Shown here: positions 32,300-42,419 of the stretch, piece after piece
Position numbering within the stretch: the first letter of the stretch is position 1
Layout: every line of letters starts with the position of its first letter
DNA from: Teratosphaeria epicoccoides
Taxonomy: Eukaryota > Ascomycota > Dothideomycetes > Mycosphaerellales > Teratosphaeriaceae
Assembly (NCBI GenBank): GCA_021401465.1
Contig: JADDMT010000191.1
Location: 1-43,281 of the forward strand
Length of the DNA stretch: 43,281 nt
Direction: 5' to 3'
Made by a program: the position numbers and the translations under genes
The notes under the pieces: generated by a model
The model's input: only the letters and a program-made list of their open reading frames with translations
The model's database searches: none
Told to the model about the DNA's origin: nothing

Positions 32300-33385
32300 G
32301 GCCACTCCTCAATGTCGTTAGAACACGCTCCTGGAATCGCGGGTTTGCTACAGCAAAAGGTGAGCTGACATAGAAAGCGACTTACGCCATACCGTCAAGC
32401 ATATGAATATGATGATGATGATGCTGAGGCCATGTCCCTGCAGCCAGGATCTCGCTGCTTGGCACGCGACATCGCGAGTGCCGCAACCGCCCAACGCGGG
32501 CATTGGCAGGGCCCTGTTGGCAAGGCCAAACGAATCGGTTTCGAGATGATGTGAAGAATGCAGGTAGGAGTCGGATGACGGCAAGAGCAAGTCAGATCTG
32601 CGGGGCTTTTCGGTACACTAAAATTGTTTCAGGCAGGCACGTAGATGCGGTCATCGCCGAGAATGGCTACTGCTCCCGACTAGGAAGCGTGGCTGTCGAG
32701 GAAGTATATTAGAAAACTAAAGTCGAGTCACTACAGCGTGGGTTTGAGCGCAAACAAAGTTGTACCGACCATCGCAAACGGAAGCAATCGGAGCACTCTG
32801 GTCATCACTGTTCGCAGGTTGGGCATCTAGCCCGTACGTTGGAACTGGAGTTGCCGATATGGTGTCGTGTCAAGAGAGTCGTTCTCAGGACATTCGGTCA
32901 GGCCTCAGGTATCTGAGGTGGCTTACCGCGTCACTCACACATATAGATAGGCTGCCCCGGCCTCGTAAGATGTGCTCGCTTCCATCTTGCATAACCCACG
33001 GCTATGGTGCACACAGTCAGCTTATCTCGCCCAATGTTCCCCACCACGAACATGTCACAAACGTTCTGTGAATGACATCGCCATGGCTTGCGCGAGGAGC
33101 CTTTCTGCTGGAGTAACTGTCGCCTAGAGTACAATTCATTCAACCTCCGGAAACGAATCATCGCCCTATGCTCATGTTGTGCAACCCTTACAGACCTATG
33201 TTCCCAGCCCCAAGATCGACGCAGTCACCCAACAACGCCACAGACGCCCGTCAGCCCATGATGGTCATGCGCGCTCGCTTGCTGTATGATGAGATCAGCC
33301 ATGAACTTCTATATCTTGCATAGTCGACCCGCTGCCTCTTCCCGGCCTGATTCCCAGCATCACAAAATATCCAGGGTCCTTCGAG
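32300..33385. other. Intergenic region upstream of the trehalase gene
   Basis: About 1.1 kb between the trehalase start and the phosphatase stop, both on the minus strand. No open frame shows domain content. It should contain the trehalase promoter and the phosphatase 3' UTR. Confidence 0.5.
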
Positions 33386-36200
33386 TCATGCTCCATCCGC
33401 CTCAACGGGTGGGCTATGACGATGATCCACAATCCATTCCATCACACACTCATAGCACAGCACGAACTGTCTTAGACTCTGCACCATGCTCAGTCTCTGA
33501 TGTCGGAAGTCTTCAACCGTCTTCTCCACCAAGTCAATGTCCTCGCCTTCTACCCATTCGCCTTCTGGCCCCTGGTCGGCAAAGTCGTTGTGCTTATACT
33601 TCTTGGCTTGAGTGGCGAAGGAGTCGCCTTCGCTCCTCTTGCAATCAGCTTGCGGACCAAGACGGAAATCCCGTGCATACTTGCCACGCGATACAGGCCG
33701 GCCCTTCGGATCAGGCCTGTCAAGGTCCATTGGTGACGAGCCACGAGCCTTACTTTGATGCTTGGACAACCGTTGACGCTTCAGCATATCAACGACGCTG
33801 TCCACTGTGCAGAACGTTCCTGTGCGTCCGCACCCAGCCGAGCAATGGACCAGGATCGGCCTTTCGCCTTCTGGCTCTGGCTCTTTGGGAGAACAAGTCT
33901 TGTCAATAGCCCTCACCACAGCATCAGTTTGCTCCACCAAACCGAGGAGGTGTGTAGGATGAGCCGGCGCTCCAAAATCTGGCCACGACGAGTATTGCAG
34001 CTGAGTTATTTCTCTCATCTTTTCAAAAGGGTACCTTTCGTGGCTCAACGTGAATTTGCGCACAATCACATATGGTTGCTGATCTCCGCAACTCGCAGCC
34101 TTGTTTGCTTCGTTGGAATCAATCCTGGCGAGAGGTATCTGTGGGTGGCTGGACTGGGTCGCGCTTCGCTTATGCACACCAGGCCTGTTGTCACGTTGGT
34201 GCTTGTGGATCCTACTCGGCTCCAAGGACGCGCGTTTCTCAGATAGAAAGTCAAGTTTCAGTGGTCCGTACTGCTTTTGGTCCCAGTAGTTGTGAGCTTT
34301 CACCTGAGCACCCTCCTTCTCAGCTGTCAGCATTACGATAACTCGGACATCCTGTTGCCAGATGATGTTCCAAAAATCCTATCAGTGTGTCAGCGCAATC
34401 TACCAGCTCGTGGGAGGAGGCATTTACATTGAATGTCGCAGGGATTGGGGCCTGTGTAGAGATGTACCGCTTGTGACTCCACGCTGCCTGCACATAGTTC
34501 GCATTGAAGTAGTCGCAACCATTTCTCGCCACACCCTGCAGCTTGACTCGGGAATGCTCGAATGGCCAGATGTTGTTGTACCTGTTCTTGGTGCCCTTTT
34601 CAATTCCCGCAATCTGAATGCCGTTGACCGCCTTCTCGGCTTTTGGCGACGCTTGCCCGTAAGACACCTGCACAGACAGAGCGTCCTCCATACGCTTCTT
34701 CTCTCGCCGCTCAATTGCTTCGAACTTTTTTGATACGCGCTTGCCCTCATCGCGAGTGTCGGCAGCTTTGCGCAACCAATCTGGGAACTCTTCCTCGGCG
34801 CTCCTAGTCTCCTTTTGCGGATGTTTCAACGGCATTTGGCCAACGCCACCAATCAGATCCATGTTCTGCCGAATATTCCCAAAGAAAGGATTTGCAGGCT
34901 TATCAGTGATGGGCATGGGACACCCACCAATGACTGGAGCGATCTCTGGACGTGCGCAATCGTGGCCTGAATGTTGCGCTGAGCTTGTCGAGTCGTCGAC
35001 GCCGAACTCAGTGTAGGCGGGAAAGCGCTTGCTGAACTCTGCAAAGCCGCCCTTGACAATGTACAGAGTGCCCTCGTAGCCTTCGCTTCGAAACTTTTTA
35101 ATGGTATTAATGCAAATTTGGGCATCCTTCATCTGCGCGGATGCACCATCATACACGATAATGTAGTTGCTATTCCGCCAGTTCTCGAAGCGACTTCTTT
35201 GTTCACCGTCCTTGAACGTTTCAGCGAGCTTCTGCACGTTGAACGAAGGGCGTTTCAGAAGTGTCGTTGGTATACACAAGTTCAGCGATCCGAGAATGTG
35301 CGATGTGGCGTACTGAGTGGAGACACGGAGATCCAGGATCAAGATGCCTTCGTTGTGCGAGTCAATGAGGTTCACGACATGCTGCGGCGTTACCATTTGA
35401 TCGCTGGTGGATTCAGGCAAAGGACTTGCGGGCAGGGTGTCGGCGCGGGCCACTTTGGTCCAATTCGGCGCTGCCTGCGCACTCTCTAACGGCAACTTGA
35501 ATCTCGGCTGGCTCTGCGGTCTCTCGTGCTCCGGCCCATTGAAGTGCGCAGGCGAACCCTTACGCTCTGGCTCCGCTTTAACAGCGCCTGGAGACAGCAT
35601 ACGCTTGGGGGAGCGTGACAGCTCAGCGGACGAAGGGTCCAATTGAGACGAACCCGTGCATGGTCTTGCGGGTGGCGGCATGTCTCGGGGCTCGGATGCT
35701 GCCTTGGAAGATCCAGCCTGAGGTGATGCCTTGTATCCAGTCCGATCATGTTTTACCTTGACACCCGGCGGTTGACCCATCTTGAAGTTCCCTCCAAATC
35801 CACCAAGACTGAACGCACCGCGACCCTCTGACTGTCTCCTAAACGCATCATAGTCCGGATTCTGGTCGACAGGAATGATACTGGGCGACGCTGCGGCAGT
35901 GGAGCGTACGGTGGAGGAGGGCGGGCTGAAATTCTTCTTGGAATGGTTGCCACCAGTCAAGAACTCAGCACTGTCCTTCGTCGCTTGGAAGCCGAAATAG
36001 TTCGGACTGGGTGTCTTGGAGTGGGCGCCTTGGAGTTGTGGTGATTGCAAGCATGGTGATGCAAAGTAGCTCGGCATGTTGTTCTGCTGAGACGATGGTC
36101 CAGGCGTCTTCGCAGGGACTGACTGTCGCGACGAAGACGCGGGGACTGGGTGGTGGGAATGTTGATACCGCGCGGGCGGAGAGGTCGCAGCTTCCGTCAT
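33386..36200 (-). CDS. Rhodanese-domain plus protein tyrosine phosphatase (Pyp1/Pyp2-type)
   Basis: A classical PTP that probably dephosphorylates MAP kinases, by analogy with fission yeast Pyp1/Pyp2 and budding yeast Ptp2/Ptp3. Minus-strand exons are 36200-34428 and 34378-33386 (921 residues). The 49-nt phase-0 intron joins ATFN to DFWNIIWQQDVRVIVML. Residues 1-270 are disordered. A rhodanese/CDC25-like domain (about 270-400) has ILILDLRVSTQYATSHILGS, but the catalytic-loop position reads IIVYDGASAQ without Cys, so it is probably regulatory, a MAPK-docking type. The PTP domain contains NRYNNIWPFEHSRVKL, DYFNANYVQ, YSSWPDFGAP (WPD loop) and the signature HCSAGCGRTGTF (Cys near residue 767). 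A charged insertion of about 60 residues follows the signature before LRQFVLCYECV. The start ATG at 36200 begins MTEAATSPPAR. Confidence 0.92.
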
Positions 36201-37021
36201 GGTGAACAATGTCGAAGTTCACGCAGCGGGCCACTGTAGAATGGCATGTGCTGAGGTTGGAGAGGTGCGTAGGTTGCGGCGAACTTGTGATCCGTGGTAG
36301 CACAGTAGAGTGGATCTGCAGAGAACTAGCAGACAAACTACTCAGGGTCCGCCTGACGAGGGTTCATGGTGGCGGTGTGGTGGGTTTACGAGAATTGTTA
36401 GGTAGGGAAGGCACTGTGTGTGGGCTGCCTCTCGTCTGTTCGCCTTCAGTAAGCTTAAGCAGGGCAGATTGATGTCATCAGTCCGGCAGTTCCAGAACGT
36501 CGGGTCTCAAATAGAGACTGCGGCAATGGTCAAGTTTGATCAGTTCTGGCTCAGCTGGCATTTGTTTACAGAAATTACGCGAGAACACTTCTAATGACCT
36601 TCCGAGCTCAGGGTAATTAGGAAAAAAGGTTAGAAGGGGGCAGCGGGTGTCAACCGACGAGTATGCAAATAATGCAGGGTCGTCTGTCGCGTGCCTCCGC
36701 TAAATGGGCACAGCTTGTCAGCATGACGTGTGATTTTCAGTGTTTTGGCGCGGGTGGAATGTGGGATCTTGGATTCATGCTGACCGAGTCATGCATGCGA
36801 TAGGCTTTGTGCACAACATACATGTTATGTTGCACAATCGATATTCTTCTTGGCTTATGACTTGCTGCGTCTCCTGAATGAGCAGGTCAGGCCCCGGCTT
36901 TTCATTCAGGACGTACCGCGTCATTCTAACGGGATTTTAGACTTTTACGCAGAGTAGCAGATTTCATAGCAACTCAAGATTCAAGGAGGTAGCTAGGGCG
37001 CCCTTTTTTTACGCCCCTTTC
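36201..37021. other. Upstream region of the phosphatase gene up to the retroelement
   Basis: About 820 bp. It should hold the phosphatase promoter. The base composition is still like the gene region until roughly 36960 and changes sharply to TA-rich sequence at about 37010. No gene is visible. Confidence 0.6.
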
Positions 37022-37639
37022 TGTTAATATCAAGCGAAAGTCTGTAATTAACAGGCGCGCAGCTATAAGGCACCCTATAGGGCCTATGTGATACCTATCC
37101 TATAACTTTTTGTATGTATCTACAACCTAACTTATCCTTATTATAGTAACTAGTAAAGGTAGTATTACTATATGTAGACCTACTTGCCTAGCTACATAAA
37201 CTAATCTAATGTTACTACTTACCCTCCTCTCTTATATAGAGTACTATAGCGCCTATATACTAGAAGCCTAGGATTATAGTTAACTACTAGCAGTATAGGG
37301 AATAGCCTAAGGAAGGCCTAGCTAGGTACTATTATACTAACACTATAACTGTTAATACTATGTACAAGTAGTAGCTCTAGTAGTAGTTCTATAAGGAGTA
37401 GAATATCTCTAGGTGTCATAAGGGTAGGTGCTAATAGCAGGAAGGTAACTAGGTATTAGACTTGTAGAGCTGTGAAGAATATTGACAATAGTAGTTAACC
37501 TTATAACTAACTATCCCCTAGAGAAAGGGAATTAAATTAAGCACAAAGCTCCTAACTACCTGTCCTAAAGCTATCCCTATATACTAGAGAGACAGAGTAG
37601 CTCTGTTAGATCTATTAACAGACCTAATAGATCTATGTC

Positions 37640-37787
37640 TATAGATCTGTAGACTAACCCTATAGATCTAAGGGTCTATTATCCTATAATAGATCCCTTC
37701 TTCCTTGTAGGCCTATAGATCTATAGACTAACCCTACAGATCTAGGGATCTATCTTTATGTAACAGATCCTTTCTCCTGTAACTATG
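37640..37787. repeat. Two tandem copies of a ~74-bp unit in the LTR
   Basis: Copies begin at 37640 and 37714 with TATAGATCT(G/A)TAGACTAACC and continue with AGATCTA, then a GATC-rich stretch and a pyrimidine run. Both are rich in AGATCT palindromes. Confidence 0.65.
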
Positions 37788-37840
37788 CCTATAACTTATA
37801 GTACTCCTATAACTATACCTATAACTTATAGCACTTAGGA
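37781..37840. repeat. Two tandem copies of a 30-bp unit in the LTR
   Basis: AACTATGCCTATAACTTATA at 37781 recurs as AACTATACCTATAACTTATA at 37811, with a period of 30 bp. The copies differ at one G/A position within this block, consistent with a RIP-type transition. Confidence 0.65.
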
Positions 37841-37888
37841 CCCTTATGATCCTAAAACCCGTAGTACTCCTAACACTTATGACACTAT

Positions 37889-37897
37889 CCCCCTCTT
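37889..37897 (-). promoter_or_regulatory. Polypurine tract (plus-strand DNA primer site)
   Basis: On the minus strand AAGAGGGGG is followed by ATAG and then the TGTCA LTR end. Position and composition fit the primer for second-strand synthesis of an LTR retroelement. Confidence 0.5.
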
Positions 37898-38579
37898 AGC
37901 CTAGCTTGTCCCTAAGCTACCTTATTAGTGCAGGGTTTCTCTTGTCATTTCTTTTTATGCCATGATGTCTTCTCTTTCTACATTACTACCTTATGTCATC
38001 CTAGACACTAACGCCCCTTTAACGCAGAAACGTAAACGCCATGTAAATTAAATCTATCGTTAGGGCTAGGATAGCATAAAGTCCTATACTTAGTGTCAAG
38101 AGTTAAAGCTTGTTTGTTAGGTACACATTTCCTTAGGGAAATGTTTGTAATGTTACTTTAGCAACTATCAGAGTTATGACGTGAAGGTAACAGAGGTCAA
38201 ATAGAAGAAGTTAGGTAATTAGTAGAAAAGACTAATTACTAATCTCGATTATGCGAAGGCGGTCCTAGCTAAGGCTTCGCAGAAGATAATAGAGGCGCAT
38301 GTAAAGGAGATACGTCTTCGAAAATAGTTAGACATAGTCGACTAGGAGGTCAAGGATAGTCGCGCTCTTAAGGAGCGCGAGATTAGGGAGGATAAGGCTA
38401 AGGAACAGGCTCTCTCGCAGGCTAGGTTTCTTCTTAACCTAGATCCTTTAGCGGGTCTCGCTCTTAGTCCTACAACATAGAGCGTAATAGAGGGTTTCAC
38501 TAATGCCTCATATTAGGGTTTCCTGGATAGCGTGATAGCCGAGCCGATTGACGGCGTCCCGCAGGAGTCTAGTCATAGC

Positions 38580-41500
38580 TTAGGATCTTCTTCCTAGGTT
38601 CGTTCCTTTCTCGAAACTCCGTATCTTTTGCTAATAGTTTCGCAGATGTTCTAGGGGTTCCTAGGTGTTCTTATTACTCCTATATCCTTCCTATTTTACT
38701 AAGTACTCTCGCTGTCTGTCCCGCTAGCGAGTGTCGACAATCTTTTCGATAGTGTACTCTAGTTCTTCTACTTTAGGGTCGAGTAGTAAGGGTTCCGTTT
38801 ATAGCGTAGCGTCTAGCGCTGCTTGTTCTAGTAGAGAGACATAGAACATAGGGTGTATTCTTATCTGCTTAGGTAGCTGTAACTTAAAATTAACTAGTCC
38901 TTTCTTAGCCTTAATCCTGAATGGTCCTAGTTTTATAGCATCTAGTTTTTTACTCGGCTTGTCTAATTTGATGTGACAGCAGAGGAGATACACCTTGTCC
39001 CCCTCCTTTAGAATTAGTCCCTTAATTCTCTTATAATTCGCGTACTATGCTATGTTCTGCTAATAGAACTGCAGGTCGAGTCGTGCTTCTGTTTACAGTC
39101 AGCGTAGATGTTCTACTCGTCTAAGTGCTACTAGGTTCAGATTACTAGCTAAGATGTCTAGAATGTCTTCTATAGCTGATCTATATGCCATCTGAAAAGG
39201 CGAGAGTCCTGTTAACTCTGCTAGCGTACTATTATACGCGAGCTATGCTATTAGCAACAACTCTACCTAGTTGTTCTAGTCCCTATTCACATAGGATCGA
39301 AGGTACTATTCTAACGTCTGATTTAGACGTTCTATCTGTCTATCTGTCTAAGGGTAGAAGGAAGTACTTAGTCGATGTCTAACCTAGAATTGCCTTATTA
39401 GGGCTCTCTAGAAGTTAGAGGTAAACACAGATCCTCGATCTGTTACTAGGTCCTATAGCATACTATGTAGTGCTACTACCTATTTAATGAAGACATATGT
39501 GATATCTTTAGTCTTAAAGTCTTTGTAGTAAGGGATAAACTTCCTAAACTTAGTGAATTAGTTAACTACTACTATAATCCTGTCGAAGAACTCATTCGTA
39601 GCGGGTTCTCTTAACTAAGGTAGTTTAACGATGAAATCCATGGCAAGCGACTCCTATGGCTGTTAAGGTACCTTAAGTAGTTATAGTAGCCTATATAGTT
39701 TGTAACAGTTATGCTTACTTCGTTAGCAAGTTACATATTAACAGACGTAGTCCTCGATTGCCTTGCTCATCCTAGGGAAGTAATATTCTTGTCAGAGAAT
39801 TTGCTTCATTTTAGACACTCCTAGGTGTCCTACCTAAGGTATGTCATGTTAGAGTCGTAGTAGCTCTAATTGTAAAGACGTTAGCATATATACTAATCCT
39901 TAAAACAGAAAGATTCTGTCTTCGTCTTCCTAATCCTCCTGTCTATTAATGTCGTCGCGGATAGCAAGTACAGTTAGGTTGTAGACTAGCGCGTTCTTTA
40001 GGTCGTCCTGAAATTCACTAGTCTATGTAACAGTCATAGCTGCGAGTCAGTTGACTCCTAGCGTGCCATCGCTATTTTCCTAGAGAACAGCATGTTTCTC
40101 CTACTTTACGCCCTTCATGTAGTCTGTCTAGCGGCTAAGTGCATCGGCGCGTACGTTATCAGTCCCCTTGTAATAGATAATCTTGCAGTTAAAACTAGAG
40201 AGCTCCTTACTCTACTAAACCTGTTGTCAGTTTAACTCTTTCGTCATTATGAAGTATCGCAAGTTCTCATAGTCTGTGTAGACTATGACCTAGTGCTTAG
40301 AACCTTCTAAGTAGACTCGCTAGGCCTTGTAGGCGTCTACTATAGCTAGAAGTTCTTTGTCGTAGACGTCGTATTAGAGTTCAGGTCTAGACAATTTCCT
40401 CGAGTAGTAGGCGACTAGCTATAGTCGTCTACTTAGTCCTAGTTGACTTAAGCATGCCCTAAGTACTACGTCAGAGGTATCTGTTTCGACTATGATAGGC
40501 TTTATCTAGGTCGAATACAAGTAAGATTAGCTAATCTATGAATTGTCGCTTGAGTTCCTTAAAGGCATTCTGTTAGGCGTCGTCCTACACAAATAGTGTA
40601 TCCTTCGTAGTAAGAGTCGTAAGTAGTGCTGTAATCTTCGAATAGTTTGCCACAAATCTTCGGTAGAAGTTAGCGAACCTAAGGAAGGACTATACTTCCT
40701 TAACATTAGTCGGTGTAGGCTACTCTTTTACGACTTAGACTTTCTTAGTGTCTATCTTGATTCTATCCTATGCTACTACATAGCTAAGGAATTATACTTC
40801 CTGCTTGTAAAACTCGCTCTTCTAAGGCTTAACCTTTAACTAGTAATCCTGGAGTTTCTAAAGTACCTTACGTACGTAAGTCCTATGCTCTTCGATTGTC
40901 CGGGAGTAGACAAGGATGTCGTCTAGGTATATAACTACAAAGACGTCGAGGTACTCTCGTAGCACGTTATTAATAAATGCCTACTATGTAGCTAGTGCAT
41001 TTGTTAGCCTAAATAGCATGACTATGTACTTATAGTATCTAAACCTAGTTCGGAATACAGTCTTCTATTCTTCGCCTTCCTTAATTCGAATTCGGTTATA
41101 CGCTCTAGGTATGTCGAACTTCAAGAACTACATTGCTCCTTGTAGGCGGTCCTGTAATTCCGAGAGCAAAGGAAGCGGATAACTATTCTTTATTATGATG
41201 TCGTTTAATCTACGATAATCTACGCAGAGTCGCTAGTTATCTTCCCCCTTAGGCACAAACAGGATCGGATATCTAGCTAGGGACTACGACTCGCGGATGA
41301 AGCCTTTCTAGAGGTTGTCTTCTAGGTATTTCCAGAGAATCTCTAGTTTCGCTACTAATAATAGGCGAACTAATTGCTTCGTTAGTGTCTTGCTAGGGAG
41401 TAAGGGTATCCCGTGGTCCTACTCCTAGTATTCTGGCAGAGCTTCTTAGTCAGGTTCTTCCTTAAAAAGAGTAGCGAACTCTTTATACTTATCGGGAACT

Positions 41501-42020
41501 ATGAATTCGACCCTGACTTCCATTTGCGTCGCTTTAACCTATAGGACGTATACTTCCTGTTCTAGATCCTTAATGGCAGCTACTATCTCACTTGAAGTTA
41601 TAACACATATTTCGATCTTGCCTAGTACGTCGTGTACTACAGGTAGAGGTATCAATCTTGAGAGTTCTAGGAACTAGATCCTCTCATTCTTCTAGTCGAT
41701 ATAGGGGTTAGCGTTTCTTAGCTATAGTAACCCTAGTACTACATCTAAGTCTAGTGACTCTGTGATGTTGAACTAGAGCATCTCTTAGTAGCGTCCTATC
41801 CGCAGAGGCATCATCTTAGTTTCTTCGTCAACTATTCCTTAGTTGTACGTAACCGGCTTTCTGTTAATCGCTTGTAGCGAGAAAGCATTTGTCTTCGCCT
41901 GTAGCTTTATCCTAGCTGTCCTGGCGAACTTAGGCGTCATGAAGATTCTAGTACATCCTGAATCTATTAAGGCTCTAGCTAGTGTCTCGTTGATGTGTAC
42001 CTATACTCTAAGGTTGTTCG
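38580..42020 (-). pseudogene. Retroelement pol remnant: protease, RT, RNase H, integrase, chromodomain
   Basis: On the minus strand: protease motif IDSGCTRIF (Asp codon at 41962-41964); RT blocks LCVDYRRLN and the catalytic YLDD (40918-40929); RNase H block IVETDTSDVV near 40480 and AYYSRKL; integrase zinc-finger residues C..C near 39740 with RSKH; integrase C-terminal GPFRIKAKKG and RIHPMFYVSLLEQA (38799-38993); chromodomain EYTIEKIVDTR...EYLVK.EGY (38580-38770). Protease and RT share one frame. A single extra base near 40501-40503 shifts RNase H and integrase to the next frame. Stops within these blocks are TAG or TAA at positions where family members have Gln or Trp. The chromodomain has lost its Trp codons, including those expected in the methyl-lysine cage. 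Not functional. Confidence 0.88.
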
Positions 42021-42419
42021 CGTATCTGGCGCCGATTGCGGCACATCGTTATAGCCCTGTCTAGTCTGTCCGTAGGTCTAATTCTAGCGGACCTCTTCGT
42101 TTCCCGAATAACTGTCTTCCCGGACTAGTTCAGGGATCGTACGGTCTTAGCTTCTTCTCTAAGCGTTACCGTTTTCTAGCCTAAGAGGTCGTTCTCGCTC
42201 TTAGCCTCGCTGTTCCTGCGCGTTTCTTGCGTACTCCATCTTTAAGTAGTAGACTTAGAGTTATAGCGCTTGTGAAATCTGAATACCTTCGTAGGTCAGG
42301 TAGCCTCCCTAGGGCGTAAACTCTACCCTAAACAGTATAATTTCTTAGACAATTTTCTGATGCACGTGAGGTTAAGCTACAACTAGTAGTCTCCTTAGGT
42401 GTCGTCGCATACAGTTAGC

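Larger units (their letters stand above)
37022..37884 (-). repeat. Candidate 3' LTR of the chromovirus
   Basis: The stretch runs from TGTTA (37022) to TGACA (37880-37884) on the plus strand; TGTTA differs from a perfect inverted TGTCA end by one C-to-T change. Directly outside the right end lies a pyrimidine run that is a polypurine tract on the element's strand, as expected next to a 3' LTR. The left end coincides with the composition change. The partner LTR is not in the window, so the borders and the target duplication (CTTTC would be the flank) could not be confirmed. Confidence 0.55.
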
